A stretch of DNA of 64,000 nucleotides. Source: Hevea brasiliensis. Taxonomy: Eukaryota; Streptophyta; Magnoliopsida; Malpighiales; Euphorbiaceae. Location of the stretch: NCBI RefSeq assembly GCF_030052815.1, contig NC_079509.1:47094313-47158312 (forward strand), read 5' to 3'. Shown piece after piece: positions 46,985 through 58,356 of the stretch (its first letter is position 1; each line of letters begins with the position of its first letter). The position numbers and the translations under genes are program-made. Under the pieces are notes generated by a model that had not been told where the DNA came from, did not search any database, and saw only the letters and a program-made list of their open reading frames with translations.

Positions 46985-47686
46985 AATAGCAAATATATTA
47001 GCTATGTCTCGAGAAGAATTAGACGAAAAAATTAAGATGTTTACTATAATTAGTAGTTTGATTGAGAGGGATCTCTTAGTTGTAATGGGATTTATTCATT
47101 GAAAGATAACTCCAATATATATGAATTAATGATAGCGGAAGTTTGATTATTGAAGACACCCAAGAATTTCAAGATATGCATGATTAGTAGATTTTGAGTC
47201 AAGATGGAGATTTGTTAGGGCATAACTAAAATTCCAAATGGGATTTGGAGAAAATCTTTTCGTAGTTTGAGTGGGAGAAATATTCCTCAATTTGATGAAG
47301 GATTATTTCCTATGTAGATCATGATTCCCTTTTTAGTGTTATTTCTCCTCCTTTTGAGAAGTTATTATGCTTTGGCCAATGTCTAGAGAAAGGGCATAAA
47401 ATTCAAGAGAAAAAGACTTTTGTCTATTATTGAGGGACTATTGCCCATATAGTGTGGACACCATCACGGTGTATTAAGAAGTTAAAATATTAAATATATT
47501 AATTACATCTAGAGGAGAATGAAAGAGAATCTAAATATTTACTTTAAGTAGTAGTCTGATTGAGAAGGATCTTTTAAGGGTAATATAGTTTATGGTATGA
47601 GACATAGCATTTAACTGTTAATGCATTTTGTAAGAATTAATGATATTCAAAGATATTATAAAAAAATGATAGTGAAAGATGGAAAG
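46985..47686 (+). mobile_element. F2: partial second copy of the small F element
   Basis: 46985-47100 repeats the 3' part of the F LTR (compare 47490-47600 here and 8510-8620 in F1). A short interior ends with the polypurine context AAGATGGAGATT, then TGTTAGGGCATAACT starts the second LTR at 47213. That LTR stops at 47686, where G3 begins, and lacks its last part. As in F1 there is no coding sequence between the LTRs. Confidence 0.65.
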
Positions 47687-49160
47687 TGTCAAAACCTAAC
47701 CTCGTGCACTATAACTTACATTAGGACTTGGGCATCATAAGCTCCCAAAGCCCATAATAAATCTAACCTATCCAAATCCAATATCAAGGCCATTAGGGAG
47801 TGATGTTCTTCATCATGGCAACACACAAAGATAATTTCCTTAAACATTCTGAACTACTATTTGAAATGAGCATGGGGCATGTTAGACAGTTAAAGAGGTG
47901 TGAATTAGGTTGGATTCATGATCATAGGCTTAGTTTATTTGGAGTTAATAAAACGAAGCTAAGCAAAGGCCTGATTTGGAAGACTTTAGTTAATTAGATT
48001 TCTAGAATTTGGAAGAGTTTAATTAAGCCCAAAGCAAATTAACATCACATGTGGACTTGTGTTAATGGGCCGGACTCATGATGAATTAATTTTAAAAAAG
48101 CCCATACCCAAGGTGGCGTGTAGATTGGCTACATGTGAAGGTTGACTTGTCAAATAGGCATTTTTCAATAAAGGAAGATTGAGATATTCAAGATAGATCT
48201 CAAGAAACACTTTTTGGACAAGAAGCAAGATTTCCTTTCAAAACCACTCTCTTACTTTTCAAATTCATCCAAAATACTTCCCAAGCCATCAGATTTATTT
48301 CCTTTTAGAAAAAAAAAAAAAAGACTTCTTCACTCTAATCAAGATTTTGGCTAATAATAAAAAGGAAGCTACAAGTTTTGCTTCTCTTTTACTTCTAATT
48401 TACGTATTGTAATAGGTTCTCAAAAGTTTCTAAATAGTGGGTTTAGTTTATTTCCTATTCAACATATAGTTTTGCCTATAAAAAGTTATGTCAACATTCA
48501 GAGAATAGATCTGAGATTAATGAAATTAAAGCTTTATGCTTGTTTCCTCTACACTTATCTCTTTTAAAGAGTGGCATATGCTTGAGTCTTATCACCATTC
48601 TAGGGTGTTAACTTGATTGTTCTTTATTCTTATGGTGCATTGTTTATCAAAGTTCAAGACCCTTGTTGTGTTCTCAGTGGTGAAGATTCTTATCCAAAGT
48701 TACTTTTCTATTATTATATTTTTCTTTGAATTTCAATTCAACCCTAGCTTCGAGAATCACTTGCTAGAGTTCTAATTAAATTTGTGCAAGATTCAGTTAA
48801 TCAAAGATTCAAAGTTGGCATGCTTCAATTCCAACTAGAGTATTAGTTTACTAATTGCTTCACCATTAGTTTGCTAATTGATCGAGATTAGTTTGCTAAC
48901 TAGTTTGCTAATCACAGCATTAGTTCCAATGGTGCAACCAACACAAGCGTGTCATTATTTAAACTTTTTTAATTACTTGTTTCTTATTTGTTTTCATTGC
49001 TTTGAGTTGTTTTTTAGTTGTTGGAGTATATGTTAGGGGAGTGCTTATCTTATTAAAATTGTATGCAAATTTGGCTAGTTCCAATAGTTGGCCGAATTGT
49101 ATAATTGTTACTATTCTGATTTTTACGTCATTGTTGATTATAAACTTTTAAGGCACACCA
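47687..49160 (+). repeat. G3 5' LTR
   Basis: 1474 bp, TGTC...ACCA. Near 48843-48905 it has repeated TTAGTTTGCTAA motifs like those in the SIRE LTRs. A poly-A run (48309-48322) lies in the middle. The 65-codon frame at 47800-47997 is partly repeated in the 3' LTR at 50896 and is not a gene. Confidence 0.87.
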
Positions 49161-49163
49161 GCT

Positions 49164-49175
49164 TGATATCAGAGC
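49164..49175 (+). other. G3 primer binding site
   Basis: TGATATCAGAGC, one change from the tRNA-Met PBS, three bases after the LTR end. Confidence 0.85.
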
Positions 49176-49223
49176 TTAGGCATCACATAAGAAGGTGATA
49201 TCAATAAGAACATAGATCTAGCA

Positions 49224-50288
49224 ATGTTGGCAAGACTTAAACTCACTTAAGTTCAATTAAGAGATCATTTTGGTAAATTGCAAGAAGAGACCAGAAACTA
49301 ATTTGCTCAACTAACTCAAGCATTAGCCAATCTCAATGTTAAATCAAAAAGGCTGAGTCCTATAAGACTTAATTATTCTCGTAGAGCTCTTCGCAATCGA
49401 GATGATGATGATGAAGATGAACATGAGCTTGATGATGATGAATATGAGGAGCAACCTTGACCAATGAGCTAGAACACTAATAGTGGTGTCAAGATGAAAA
49501 TCCCAACCTTTAGAGGCATCAGTTCACCTGAAGAGTATTTGGAGTGGGTGCAAAAGGTGGATAAAATCTTTGAATGCTAAGATTACACTGAATCTAAAAA
49601 GTGTAAACTTGTTGCCATTGAATTCATCGATCATGCTAATCTATGGTGGGAGAATGTTCAGGCACAAAGATGGTGAGATGGCTATGGTGAGGTCACCTCA
49701 TGGCATGTCATGAAGAGGCTGATGGAGAAAAGGTTCATTGTTGAATATTATAAACAATACCTCTTTCTCAAACTCCAAACTTTGATACAAGGAGGTATGT
49801 GTGTTCAATATTATGTTAACGAGTTCGAGATGCTCATGATGAGATGTGATTTGCAAGAACAGAAAGAACACACCATTGTAAGGTTTCTTGGAGGCCTTAA
49901 TTATGAAATTGCTAATTTGGTTGAATTATAAAATTATGTTTTCTTATAGGATGTCATTTAACTTGCCATTAAGTTGGAAAAACAAAAGAAGAGGGGAGGA
50001 TCCAAATTTAGTACATCCAAGCCAAGTTCTGCTAGTTCTAAATCTATAGCTACTACTCCTAACTCTACCATCAAATTTGTTGTAAAACAAGTAGAAAAAG
50101 GAGATAGTTCCAAAAAGGGACAAAATGGTGCAAGCAAGGGTAAAGGTAGGGTTAAAGAGACTAACACCCCAAAACGAGCAAGAGACATCAAGTGCTTCAA
50201 GTGTTCGAGATATGGACATATTGCTTCTGAATGTCTCAACCAAAGAGTGATGATAGTGAAAGATGCAAAACATAAAAGAAGTGTATGA
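49224..50288 (+). pseudogene. G3 Gag with acidic stretch and zinc knuckle
   Basis: One frame from ATG at 49224 (MLARLKLT) with about eight stops. It contains a coiled-coil-like start, an acidic run (RDDDDEDEHELDDDEYEEQ), then the Retrotrans_gag domain (KIPTFRGISSPEEYLEWVQK, KKCKLVAIEFIDHANLWWEN, MKRLMEKRFIVEYYKQYLFL, QGGMCVQYYVNEFEML). After a stop come a Lys/Ser-rich region and the CCHC knuckle CFKCSRYGHIASEC (about 50190-50235). The frame is unbroken by frameshift, so decay is by point changes. Confidence 0.88.
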
Positions 50289-50359
50289 TCAAGGGGAATT
50301 ACTTGTGGTTCTCCGTTCCTTACAAGTGCAAGCAAAGGTAAAAGATGAGCAACAGGAGA

Positions 50360-50895
50360 ACTTGTTCAGAACAAGATGCACTATCCAAAGGAAATTATGG
50401 AATGATTATAGATGAGGTAGCTACACCAATGCTGCTTCTAAAATCTTAATTAAAAAATTGAAGCTATCCACTATAAAGCATCCTAAGCCCTACAAATTGC
50501 TAATGGTTCAATGACAAAGAACCTATCAAGGTAACCAAACAAGTGTTTTTTTTTTTTTCTATTGGTAAAGATTATAAAGATGAAATCCTTTTTGACGTGG
50601 TTCCAATGGATGTAAGCCATATGTTGTTGGGAAGACCATGGCTGTTTGATAGAAGAGTGAATCATAATGGATTTAAAAATACTTACTCCTTTGTCAAAGA
50701 ATGTAAAAAGATCACTCTACTTCCAATGAGTTCTCAACAAGCTCAAAAACATCAACAAGTCTTTGATAAGCTCAAGAAGAAGAATTTGCTAATGAACAAA
50801 GTGATAAGAAAGGGGGATGATCCAATTCCTCAAGTTGCTATAATAGATTACAAAGTGCTAGATTTAAGGATAAATCCTTTCCCAAAAGGGCTGTA
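50360..50895 (+). pseudogene. G3 protease, fused into the 3' LTR
   Basis: A degraded start (RTRCTIQRK..., then TNAASKILIKKLKLSTIKHP, PYKLQW) is followed by the open part from 50543: FSIGKDYKDEILFDVVPMDV, SHMLLGRPWLFDRRVNHNGF, KNTYSFVKECKKITLLPMS. This is the retropepsin-like region of gypsy Pol; the active-site Asp-Gly/Ser motif before TNAA is damaged. The frame reaches NPFPKGL, close to the usual LPKGLPP start of the RT region, and then crosses into LTR sequence, so the 154-residue reading has a fused tail with no protease origin. Confidence 0.84.
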
Positions 50896-52280
50896 TGATG
50901 TGCTTTATCATGGCAAACACAAAGGTAATTTCCTTAAACATTCTAAACTATTATTTGAAACGGGCATGGGACATGTTGGATGGTCAAAAGGGCATGAATT
51001 GGGTTAAATTCATGATCATAGGCTTAGTTTATTTGGAGTTAAAAGAACAAAGCTAAGGAAAGGCCTGATTTGGAAGACTTTATTTAATTGGACTTATAGA
51101 ATCTGAGAGAGCGTAATTAAGCCCAAAGCAAATTAACATCACATGTGGACTTATATTAATGGGCTAAAATCATGATGAATTAATTTTAAAAAGCCCATAT
51201 CCAAGGTGGCATATAGATTGACTACATGAGAAGGTTGACTTGTCAAATAGACGCCTTTTAATAAAGAAATATTAGGAGAATCAAGATAAATCTCAAGAAA
51301 CACTTTTTGGGCAAGAAGTAAGATTGACTTTTCAAAACCAGTCTCTCACTCTTCAAATTCATCCAAAATACTTCCCAAACAATTAGATTTTTTTTTTCCT
51401 TTCAAGAAAAGAAGACTCTCTCACTCTAATCAAGATTTTGACCAGCAACAAAAAGGAAGGTGCAAGTTTTGTTTCTCTTTTACTTCTAATTTATTTATTG
51501 TAATTGGTTCTCAAAAGTTCCTAAATAGTGTATTTAGTTTATTTCCTATTCAGTATGTAGTTTTACCTTTAAAAAAGCCGCCTTACGTAAACATTTAAAG
51601 AACAAATTTGAGATTAATGAAATTGAAGTTTTATGCTTATTTCCCCTACACTTATCTCTTTTAAAGAATGGCATGTGGTTGAGTCTTATCTACATTCTGG
51701 TGTAGTGACTTGATTGTTCTTCATTATTGTGGTGTGCTGCTTATCAAGAATTGAAGTTCAAGACCCTTGTTATGGTCTTGGTGGTGAGGATTCTTATCCA
51801 AGGAGACTTCAAGTTACTTTTTTGTTATTTTATTTTTCTTTAAATCTCAATTACAACCCTAGCTTGGAGAATCACTTACTTGAGTTCTAATTAAGTACGT
51901 GCAAGATTCAGTTGATCAAAGATTTAAAGTTGGCATACTTCAATTCCAACCAGAGTATTAGTTTGCTAATTGCTTTAGCATTATTTTTTTAATTGATTGG
52001 GATTAGTATGCTACCTAGTTTCCTAATCCCAACATCAGTTCCAGTGGTGCAACTAGCACTAGCGTGCCATTGTTTAAAATTCTTTAATTACTTATTTTTG
52101 AATTGTTTTCATTGCTTTAAGTTGCTGGAGTGTTAGTGTGTTTAAAGATTTATTGGGGGAGTCCTTTTCTTATTACAATTATGTGCGAATTTGGCTTGAT
52201 CCAATAGTTGTTTGAATTGCATCATTATTACTATTTTGATTTTCACTTCTTTGTTGATTGTAACTTTCTAAGGCACATCA
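50896..52280 (+). repeat. G3 3' LTR lacking its 5' end
   Basis: From TGATGTGCTTTATCATGGCA it matches the 5' LTR from about 47801 to its end (AAGGCACATCA), apart from small indels. The first 114 bp or so and the polypurine tract are missing, consistent with one deletion that took RT, integrase and the LTR start. Confidence 0.85.
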
Positions 52281-52813
52281 GGGAGGCTTGATTCCAAGAA
52301 ACCAAATAGAAAAAATTTGGCTATAACAAGCATCTCAATAATGAGTAGAACTCACCTGACCTACAAAACATCAATCCACATGCAATAGGGAGGTTAACTC
52401 ACCCTCACCATAATACATATGGCAACAAGCATTCAAGTATATATCAAGCATGTAGTACAACATAATAAAGGGAACTACTTAACCTTAAAACCCAGAAACA
52501 TCAATAAGATATACAGTCTCATGATGAATACAAACATACAGCATCGATCAATAATTATCACCCTATATTTGCACAAGAATATAATTTAGAGTTAAGCATG
52601 TGCCAACAGTATCATACACACAAATAGGAGCTGAACCCTAGTGCCAACTCTCACTCAACCAATAATAATAGTGAACTTTGCTCAAGTGTGGTCTTTCTCT
52701 GAATAATCCAAATAAAGGCACCAACAAGCCCAACTCAAGTACTGCCTTACCCATCCAAACCATATCCATAACTTGGCCAGCGAGCCTAGCTTAAATATGG
52801 CCTAACCAATCCA

Positions 52814-52818
<5 letters not shown>

Positions 52819-52873
<55 letters not shown>
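52819..52873. repeat. (AT)n microsatellite
   Basis: About 27 AT units without interruption. Confidence 0.97.
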
Positions 52874-52875
<2 letters not shown>

Positions 52876-55674
52876 TTCTAAATTATCTCTAGGTAGGCCA
52901 AACACAAACAGAAGCATAAAAAGTATTTAACAACCTGAATGTTAATAGTTAACAAATTATGCATATAATATGTATACATAAGCATGGCAATATATAGCAT
53001 AATATTGAAATTATAAGCATAACAAATATCAAACTCATACAATGGAGACTCAACATTTACTTGATCCAATTGGAAAAAGGAAGATAGTTTGCCAAGATCA
53101 CTTAGAAACATATACATAAAGCAAAAATGAAGAGTAGACCATAAACAAAATAACAATAAAAGAAAAAAGTACTAAAATCTTGTTAAAAATCCTATAGAGT
53201 TTCCTCTATACCTAGAGCCTAGCCTATTATACCAAAATATAATTTTATATTTAAGCCATACACAAATGGCCTTAGCCACACAACACTCCTCATAATGCCT
53301 ATCCAGGGTTTGCTATATTAATCTAATCACTCTCCATTTCATAATCCTAGCTCAAGTGCCTAACTCCTCTCATATCTAAAAATATTCATTCAAACCAAAT
53401 TAATTTCAATTAATATTCCTCAACGTCCTTAATATTAATATTTGGAACTATTCACATATTGAATTAAACTGACTAATCTAACCAACCTAACCCAACCCAA
53501 CCCAACCCAAATCTATGTATCGATTCAATCCCAACATTTGTTTGGGTTCATTAATTTTATTCAAATAACTAGCTTTTTAGTTACTTAAGAGTATTAATTT
53601 GTCATAAGCCAAACTCATGGGCCAACTTGGGATGGCATAAGGCCCCAAAGTCTGTGATAAACCTTACTGTTACCAAAACCAAATTGCAAGCCCAAACATA
53701 AAGAATAAAATATTATAAAACAAATAAGGGAGTTTACCTCAACTCATCACACAACACAATAATTTGGGGAACCCAGTTCAACTATGACATCCAATATATT
53801 TAATCCATTTATTAATATCAATCAATCCAACATTTGCTACTGTCACAGCAGAGTTCTAAGAATAAAAATAATTAATTAATTAATTAATGAACAAGATAAA
53901 AACCACTAACTAATAAACACCACAACCTATATAAAAAAATTTAGGTTAGACTCTGAAATAAAAGGCTCCTCTTGCAACTTGGGAAAAAAATAATAAACAA
54001 GAATGAGTGTTCGACTCAAAGAGTTTAGAAATTAATCATAATTATAATTTTTATAACTATCTATTTATAATGCAATCTTATTAATCAAAATGCCAAACAA
54101 ACTAATCACCCAAATCCTCACACAAGAGGATAAATTGGAGCTACACACACACACCTAATACATATTGGGAGCCGACCTCATACCTGACTCCCTGAAATCT
54201 AACAATTTCTCTTATTCTATGCTATAAGAGTCAGTAATAATATAACGCCCATACCTATCCAGTATGTGGCAAGAGTTAGCAATAATATAATGCACGTATC
54301 TACCTCGCCCATCCATATCCAAATCCAAGGGAGTAAGCGAATTTCTCATGCCATACTTACCTTAAGATTTCCACATCCATAATACATATATATAAGCTCT
54401 AATTTATCCCCAAGGCTTGCATGAACATGCCATAAAAATATAAATAATACTAAAATTATAAAAATAATTAATATCAAACCCATAGAATGTCGACCTGACT
54501 ACAGCTGGTCTGGCTGAAAGGAAAAGATTAGTCAGCACCAATCACCTATACAAATACATTGACCTCTATCAATTGACTAACAAAAATAATTAAATTAAAC
54601 TAAAGAAGTAATAATTTAATCCTATGGTCTTGCAAAATTTTGGCAGAGTCTCTTTTGTAACTAGACCTAACCCCCTACAAGAAAACATAATAATTTTGCA
54701 ATAACAGCAACAAAAAGAGCTTCAGGCCCACAACAATAATTACGATGCCCATCCGAGGCCTACAAGAACCCTAATCTAAGTCTAGATCTCCAATCTCTAA
54801 CTCAGGTCCTTAAATCCTTTACAGTCCAAATAATTACTCTCAGTACTCCAAAAATTATAAAAATATTCCTGAAGGTCCTCTACATCGTCCTTGTATTAAT
54901 TAAATTAATCTTACTTAATTTTACTAATCCAAGAATATTCTACAAATTTATTAGCTAGCTTAAACCTAAGTAAAAACTATGCAAATTGAGTTTGGATTTA
55001 CCTTTGCCAACACTACTACCTGGAATGCATTTACAATGTTTGAAAATGCTAGAAAAGATTGTAAACATTACCACTTTTTGAGATGGGCCACCGAGTGTCT
55101 GGACTAGGCTAAAAACTCGGCCTAAATGCTAGTGAGTTATCATCAATCCAATTGCACCTACACGAAGTCCATAAATTATTAATAATTATCATATAATTAT
55201 ATTTAATTTATAGGAATCAAATAGGCTCGAAAATCTCACCAATAGATATAGATCATCCGATGATCGCCTTTTCCAAACAGTGTCCCATCGAAGCAATGTT
55301 GGTCACATCTCAAAGGTTTGACGTGTTGAGTTCATCAATAGTCTCAGATCATTTGGAATCTCTCCATAAGGTTTCAAATTTATGCATTCTTTCTCTTCTC
55401 AATTCTCTCTCCTCCGACCATCAAATCGAGTTACGTTGGCTGAAAATGAAAGTTGGCGGTGAGGGAAAGCCTTTGCAATTAAGAGCAAGCCAAACAATAG
55501 CTAAAAATGGCTGGAACCTAGCTCTAAAGTTCTGGCCTTGCGTTTTCTCTATCCTCTCTCTTTATCTCTCTCTTCAAAACCACATGCTCTTGCCACAGGG
55601 TTGCCAAAAGGAGTTGGTGCTATCTGGTGTGCCACTAGCCGATGGATATCTCACCAAAATGATGAAAGGAGGGA

Positions 55675-56029
55675 AAGATTTGTTTAGGGACCAAAATGGA
55701 AAATGTAAAAAGGGTATAACATTGCACATATATTCTAGGAATTAACTTTTTTTTTTAGTTTTTCAACATATGTCACATCAATCAAACCATTCCTTTTTTT
55801 AATATATATATATATGTATATAAAGATTTATTTAGGGACCAAAAGGAAAAATGTAAAAGGAGTATAATGTTGTTTTTAAGATTTGTTTAGGGACCAAGGG
55901 AGAATGTAAAAGGAGTAGAACGTTACACACACGTTCTAGTAATTGAATTTTTTTTTTTTTTTAATCAACTAAACCATTCTTTTTTTTTTTTTTCAACATA
56001 TGAATACAAATCAATCAACTACACCATTC

Positions 56030-56086
<57 letters not shown>

Positions 56087-56180
56087 GGTAGAACATTGCA
56101 CATACAATCTAGGAATTGAATTTTTTTTTTACTTTTCCAACATATATCACATTAATCAATCAAATCATTTCTTTTTTAAA
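55675..56180 (+). repeat. Degenerate tandem repeats (GATTTGTTTAGGGACCAAAA type)
   Basis: Four irregular units starting near 55675, 55824, 55878 and 56084. They share AAGATTTGTTTAGGGACCAA, then TGTAAAAGGAGTA(T/G)AACATTGCACA, ATTCTAGGAATTGAA, a T run, TCAACATATGTCACATCAAT and CCATTCCTTTT before a TA run. Units differ in which parts they keep. Confidence 0.7.
56034..56083. repeat. (TA)n microsatellite
   Basis: About 25 TA units, lying within the last tandem repeat block. Confidence 0.97.
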
Positions 56181-56188
56181 TATATATA

Positions 56189-56725
56189 TGTGACGCTCTT
56201 ATTCATAATTTATAATAAAATCTAATCATCTCTGTACATAAAATCTTACTTTAAAATTAATCGCTAAATTAAAACTCAATAAAATTTAAAATAACAAGAA
56301 ATAATACCATTGTCTAAATTTATTACTATAAACAAATAACATGCTTTTAAATAATAATATTTAATTCATAAAATAATATTTTAAAATATCATACATAATT
56401 AACATAAAATAGCAATTAAGATATAATTAAAATTTATTCTTTAATTATCAATATCACCAATTATAATATTAGTAATTATTTATATCAAATATTTTAAAAC
56501 AAAATAATATAACACTAATACTTTAATGATCTATGCTAAAAATAACAATATAGTAACATTACACTAAATTTTTTTAAATTCAAATACACCAAATTTCAAT
56601 AACCTATCCTAACTTTAAGTGTGAAGTATTAAAAAAACATTATATAATATATTTAAATCATGAAATAATATTAAAATAATTAAATTATTAAGTTACTTAT
56701 TTCTTAAAATTTTTAGAGCATTACA
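56189..56725. repeat. 537-bp AT-rich block with LTR-like inverted ends
   Basis: It starts TGTGACGCTC and ends GAGCATTACA; the ends are inverted copies with two transitions. The interior is strongly AT-rich and non-coding. This could be a small LTR (minus orientation would start TGTAATGCTC) or a MITE-like element. No TSD is evident (ATATA against ATTTC). Confidence 0.45.
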
Positions 56726-56847
56726 ATTTCTTCAACCTAAACCTTAGTTTCTAATCCCTAACTTTGTAATTTCACAACCTCCACCCTCAAAAGAAACTTT
56801 GCCTTGCGTCTTCTTGCATGCCTTGTATCTTCTCAATTTCTTGAATT

Positions 56848-56849
<2 letters not shown>

Positions 56850-56914
<65 letters not shown>
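56850..56914. repeat. (CT)n microsatellite
   Basis: About 32 CT units in a row. Confidence 0.97.
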
Positions 56915-56916
<2 letters not shown>

Positions 56917-57242
56917 ATTTGGTTACAATTGAAATTTATTTGCTGTAGCAATAGTGTTTGAGAGCTTCTATTCAAGGCCCACATATAACTGATTTGTTAT
57001 TATATGAGTTATTATTAACTTGGATGGATGACTTAGGGACAAGGAAATAAACCTCTCATAGTCCTTTCCATTAAGTGCCTCAAAGGTAAGATTTTGAGGT
57101 GATCGCTCAAGTCGGGCAAGACAAGGACGAGTTCACTGAGTTGCATGCAATACATTTTGAGGTCTATTGTGGATTCGAATTATGCAGTTGGGTCCTTATA
57201 TCGATCGTTGCAAGGTTAGATTGAGATGAGATGGATTTTCAC

Positions 57243-57287
57243 TTTCTTTTCTTTTCTTTTCTTTTCTTTTCTTTTCTTTTCTTTTTT
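57243..57287. repeat. (CTTTT)n microsatellite
   Basis: About eight to nine TTTTC units in a row, all pyrimidine on the plus strand. Confidence 0.95.
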
Positions 57288-58356
57288 ACAAATTTGATTT
57301 TCTTTCTAAATATTCATTTATGTGAGTGAATTCAAGCATTTATCCTTTTAACCTTCAATGAATAACCCAATCAACATGACCACTAATTCGTTAAATTTGT
57401 TGTCAGGTTGGATTAGTTATTTTAATAATTTACATTCATTAATTCATCTTTTAGTTTGGGTAGATTTGGAGGCAAATTTCAATCCAAATTGACCCATGAA
57501 CAATACTATTAATATCTTAGCATCCCAATTCAAATTACTCAAATTCCTACATTTGACTGCACACTTAATCATCAAAAGTGTCTGGGCCACCCAAAAAATT
57601 GGAATAGCCCATAATATTCTAAGGTCATTCATGGGCTCATACGTCCAAGTAGAAATTATAGTTTTTCAAATGCTAATGGAATTTCACCAAACTGAAGATA
57701 CCTACGTGAAGTCTATAATAAACCAAGCAAGTTTCTATTTTTATTTTATTTAAATGATTACCAAAAAGGTCTAAAACTCACTGGGAATGTTGTGGGTCCT
57801 AGAATTTTTGTTGACAAAAGCTATCCCAACTGCCTTCTATTTAAAGCTCTCAAATAGTAAAGCATGCTAGAAGCTCGGATTATCTACGCGATAGCTAGTT
57901 TGTTCAAGATTGCCTTATGAAGTTCTAAGGGCCAAAACTTACATTGTTCGATAAGTGCAAACAAAGAGACGATGGCAATTGCCATTGGCCGAGATCTCTT
58001 GCCCATGACGATATGAGTTGATTGGGACTAAGAACAAATTCTATTAAGGTCAAAGGAGGGTGAAATTGAAGAGAGAAAATTTTGGGTTTTCTACTAGTCA
58101 CCTTTTAAATTTCTTTATCTCTTGCCATTTTCTGGCAACTTTGACACCATTTGGTGGTCGAGGATGGCTAGCCAAAGGTAAGGGAGGATGTTAGAGTGGT
58201 TTAGGGTGGTGGGAAGTGTGTAGAGAGAGAAAGGAGGAGAAAAGCTTCAAGTGAAGGAGAAAGACACGAAAAGTATGGTGCTGGTGAGGGAAGGAAAACT
58301 ACAAATGGCAATTTTGTAATTTAATGTTTAATTAACATGAAATTATGTTTTCATCC

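Larger units (their letters stand above)
47687..52280 (+). mobile_element. G3: Ty3/gypsy element with gag and protease, rest of pol deleted
   Basis: It has a 5' LTR (47687-49160, TGTCAAAACC to AAGGCACACCA), a tRNA-Met-like PBS (49164-49175), gag (49224-50288) and protease (about 50360-50890). Protease coding runs straight into the 3' LTR (50896-52280), which lacks the first 114 bp or so. RT, RNase H and integrase are missing. The outer flanks GAAAG and GGGAG match at 3 of 5, so the TSD is uncertain. The Gag and protease wording is of the chromovirus (CRM/Reina-like) kind; the lineage is a guess without RT. Confidence 0.85.
52281..56188 (-). repeat. Old gypsy-LTR-like DNA, diverged internal duplication, microsatellites
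   Basis: No protein domain found. Stretches at about 52750-53480 and 54300-54960 align by eye with the same order of landmarks (ATAAG(T/C)TCTAA, TATCAAAC(T/C)CATA, a GAGTTTCCTC / GCAGAGTCTCTTTTG block, TATTCCT.AA(C/G)GTCC), so they are diverged copies. The AAATTTTGGCAGAGTCTCTT block is the reverse complement of the GCCGG..CTCTGCC.. block of the T/S/B LTRs, which suggests minus-strand gypsy LTR relics. A 161-codon frame at 55260-55745 shows no known domain and is not called. Confidence 0.45.
56726..58356. other. Non-coding AT-rich DNA with pyrimidine microsatellites
   Basis: I recognise no gene. It contains a (CT)n run (56850-56914) and a (CTTTT)n run (57243-57287). Short open frames (57444-57632, 57496-57753) are opposite-strand partners without known domains. 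The Glu-Arg repeat frame at 56787-56984 is only the CT run read in reverse. Confidence 0.5.

Noticed and set aside
50896..51007. Protease C-terminal extension as a novel domain
   Set aside because: The residues after NPFPKGL are translated from the 3' LTR, as shown by the match to 47801-47910.
55260..55745. 161-codon open frame
   Set aside because: No recognisable domain, no splice or neighbour context, and it runs into the GATTTGTTTAGGGACCAAAA repeat. Treated as chance in old repeat DNA.
56787..56984. Open frame with long Arg-Glu repeat
   Set aside because: It is the (CT)n microsatellite read on the minus strand.
52281..58356. Host gene in the stretch without clear elements
   Set aside because: Checked both strands for long or domain-bearing frames; only short frames, microsatellites and LTR-like blocks are seen. 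A gene with very short exons cannot be excluded.
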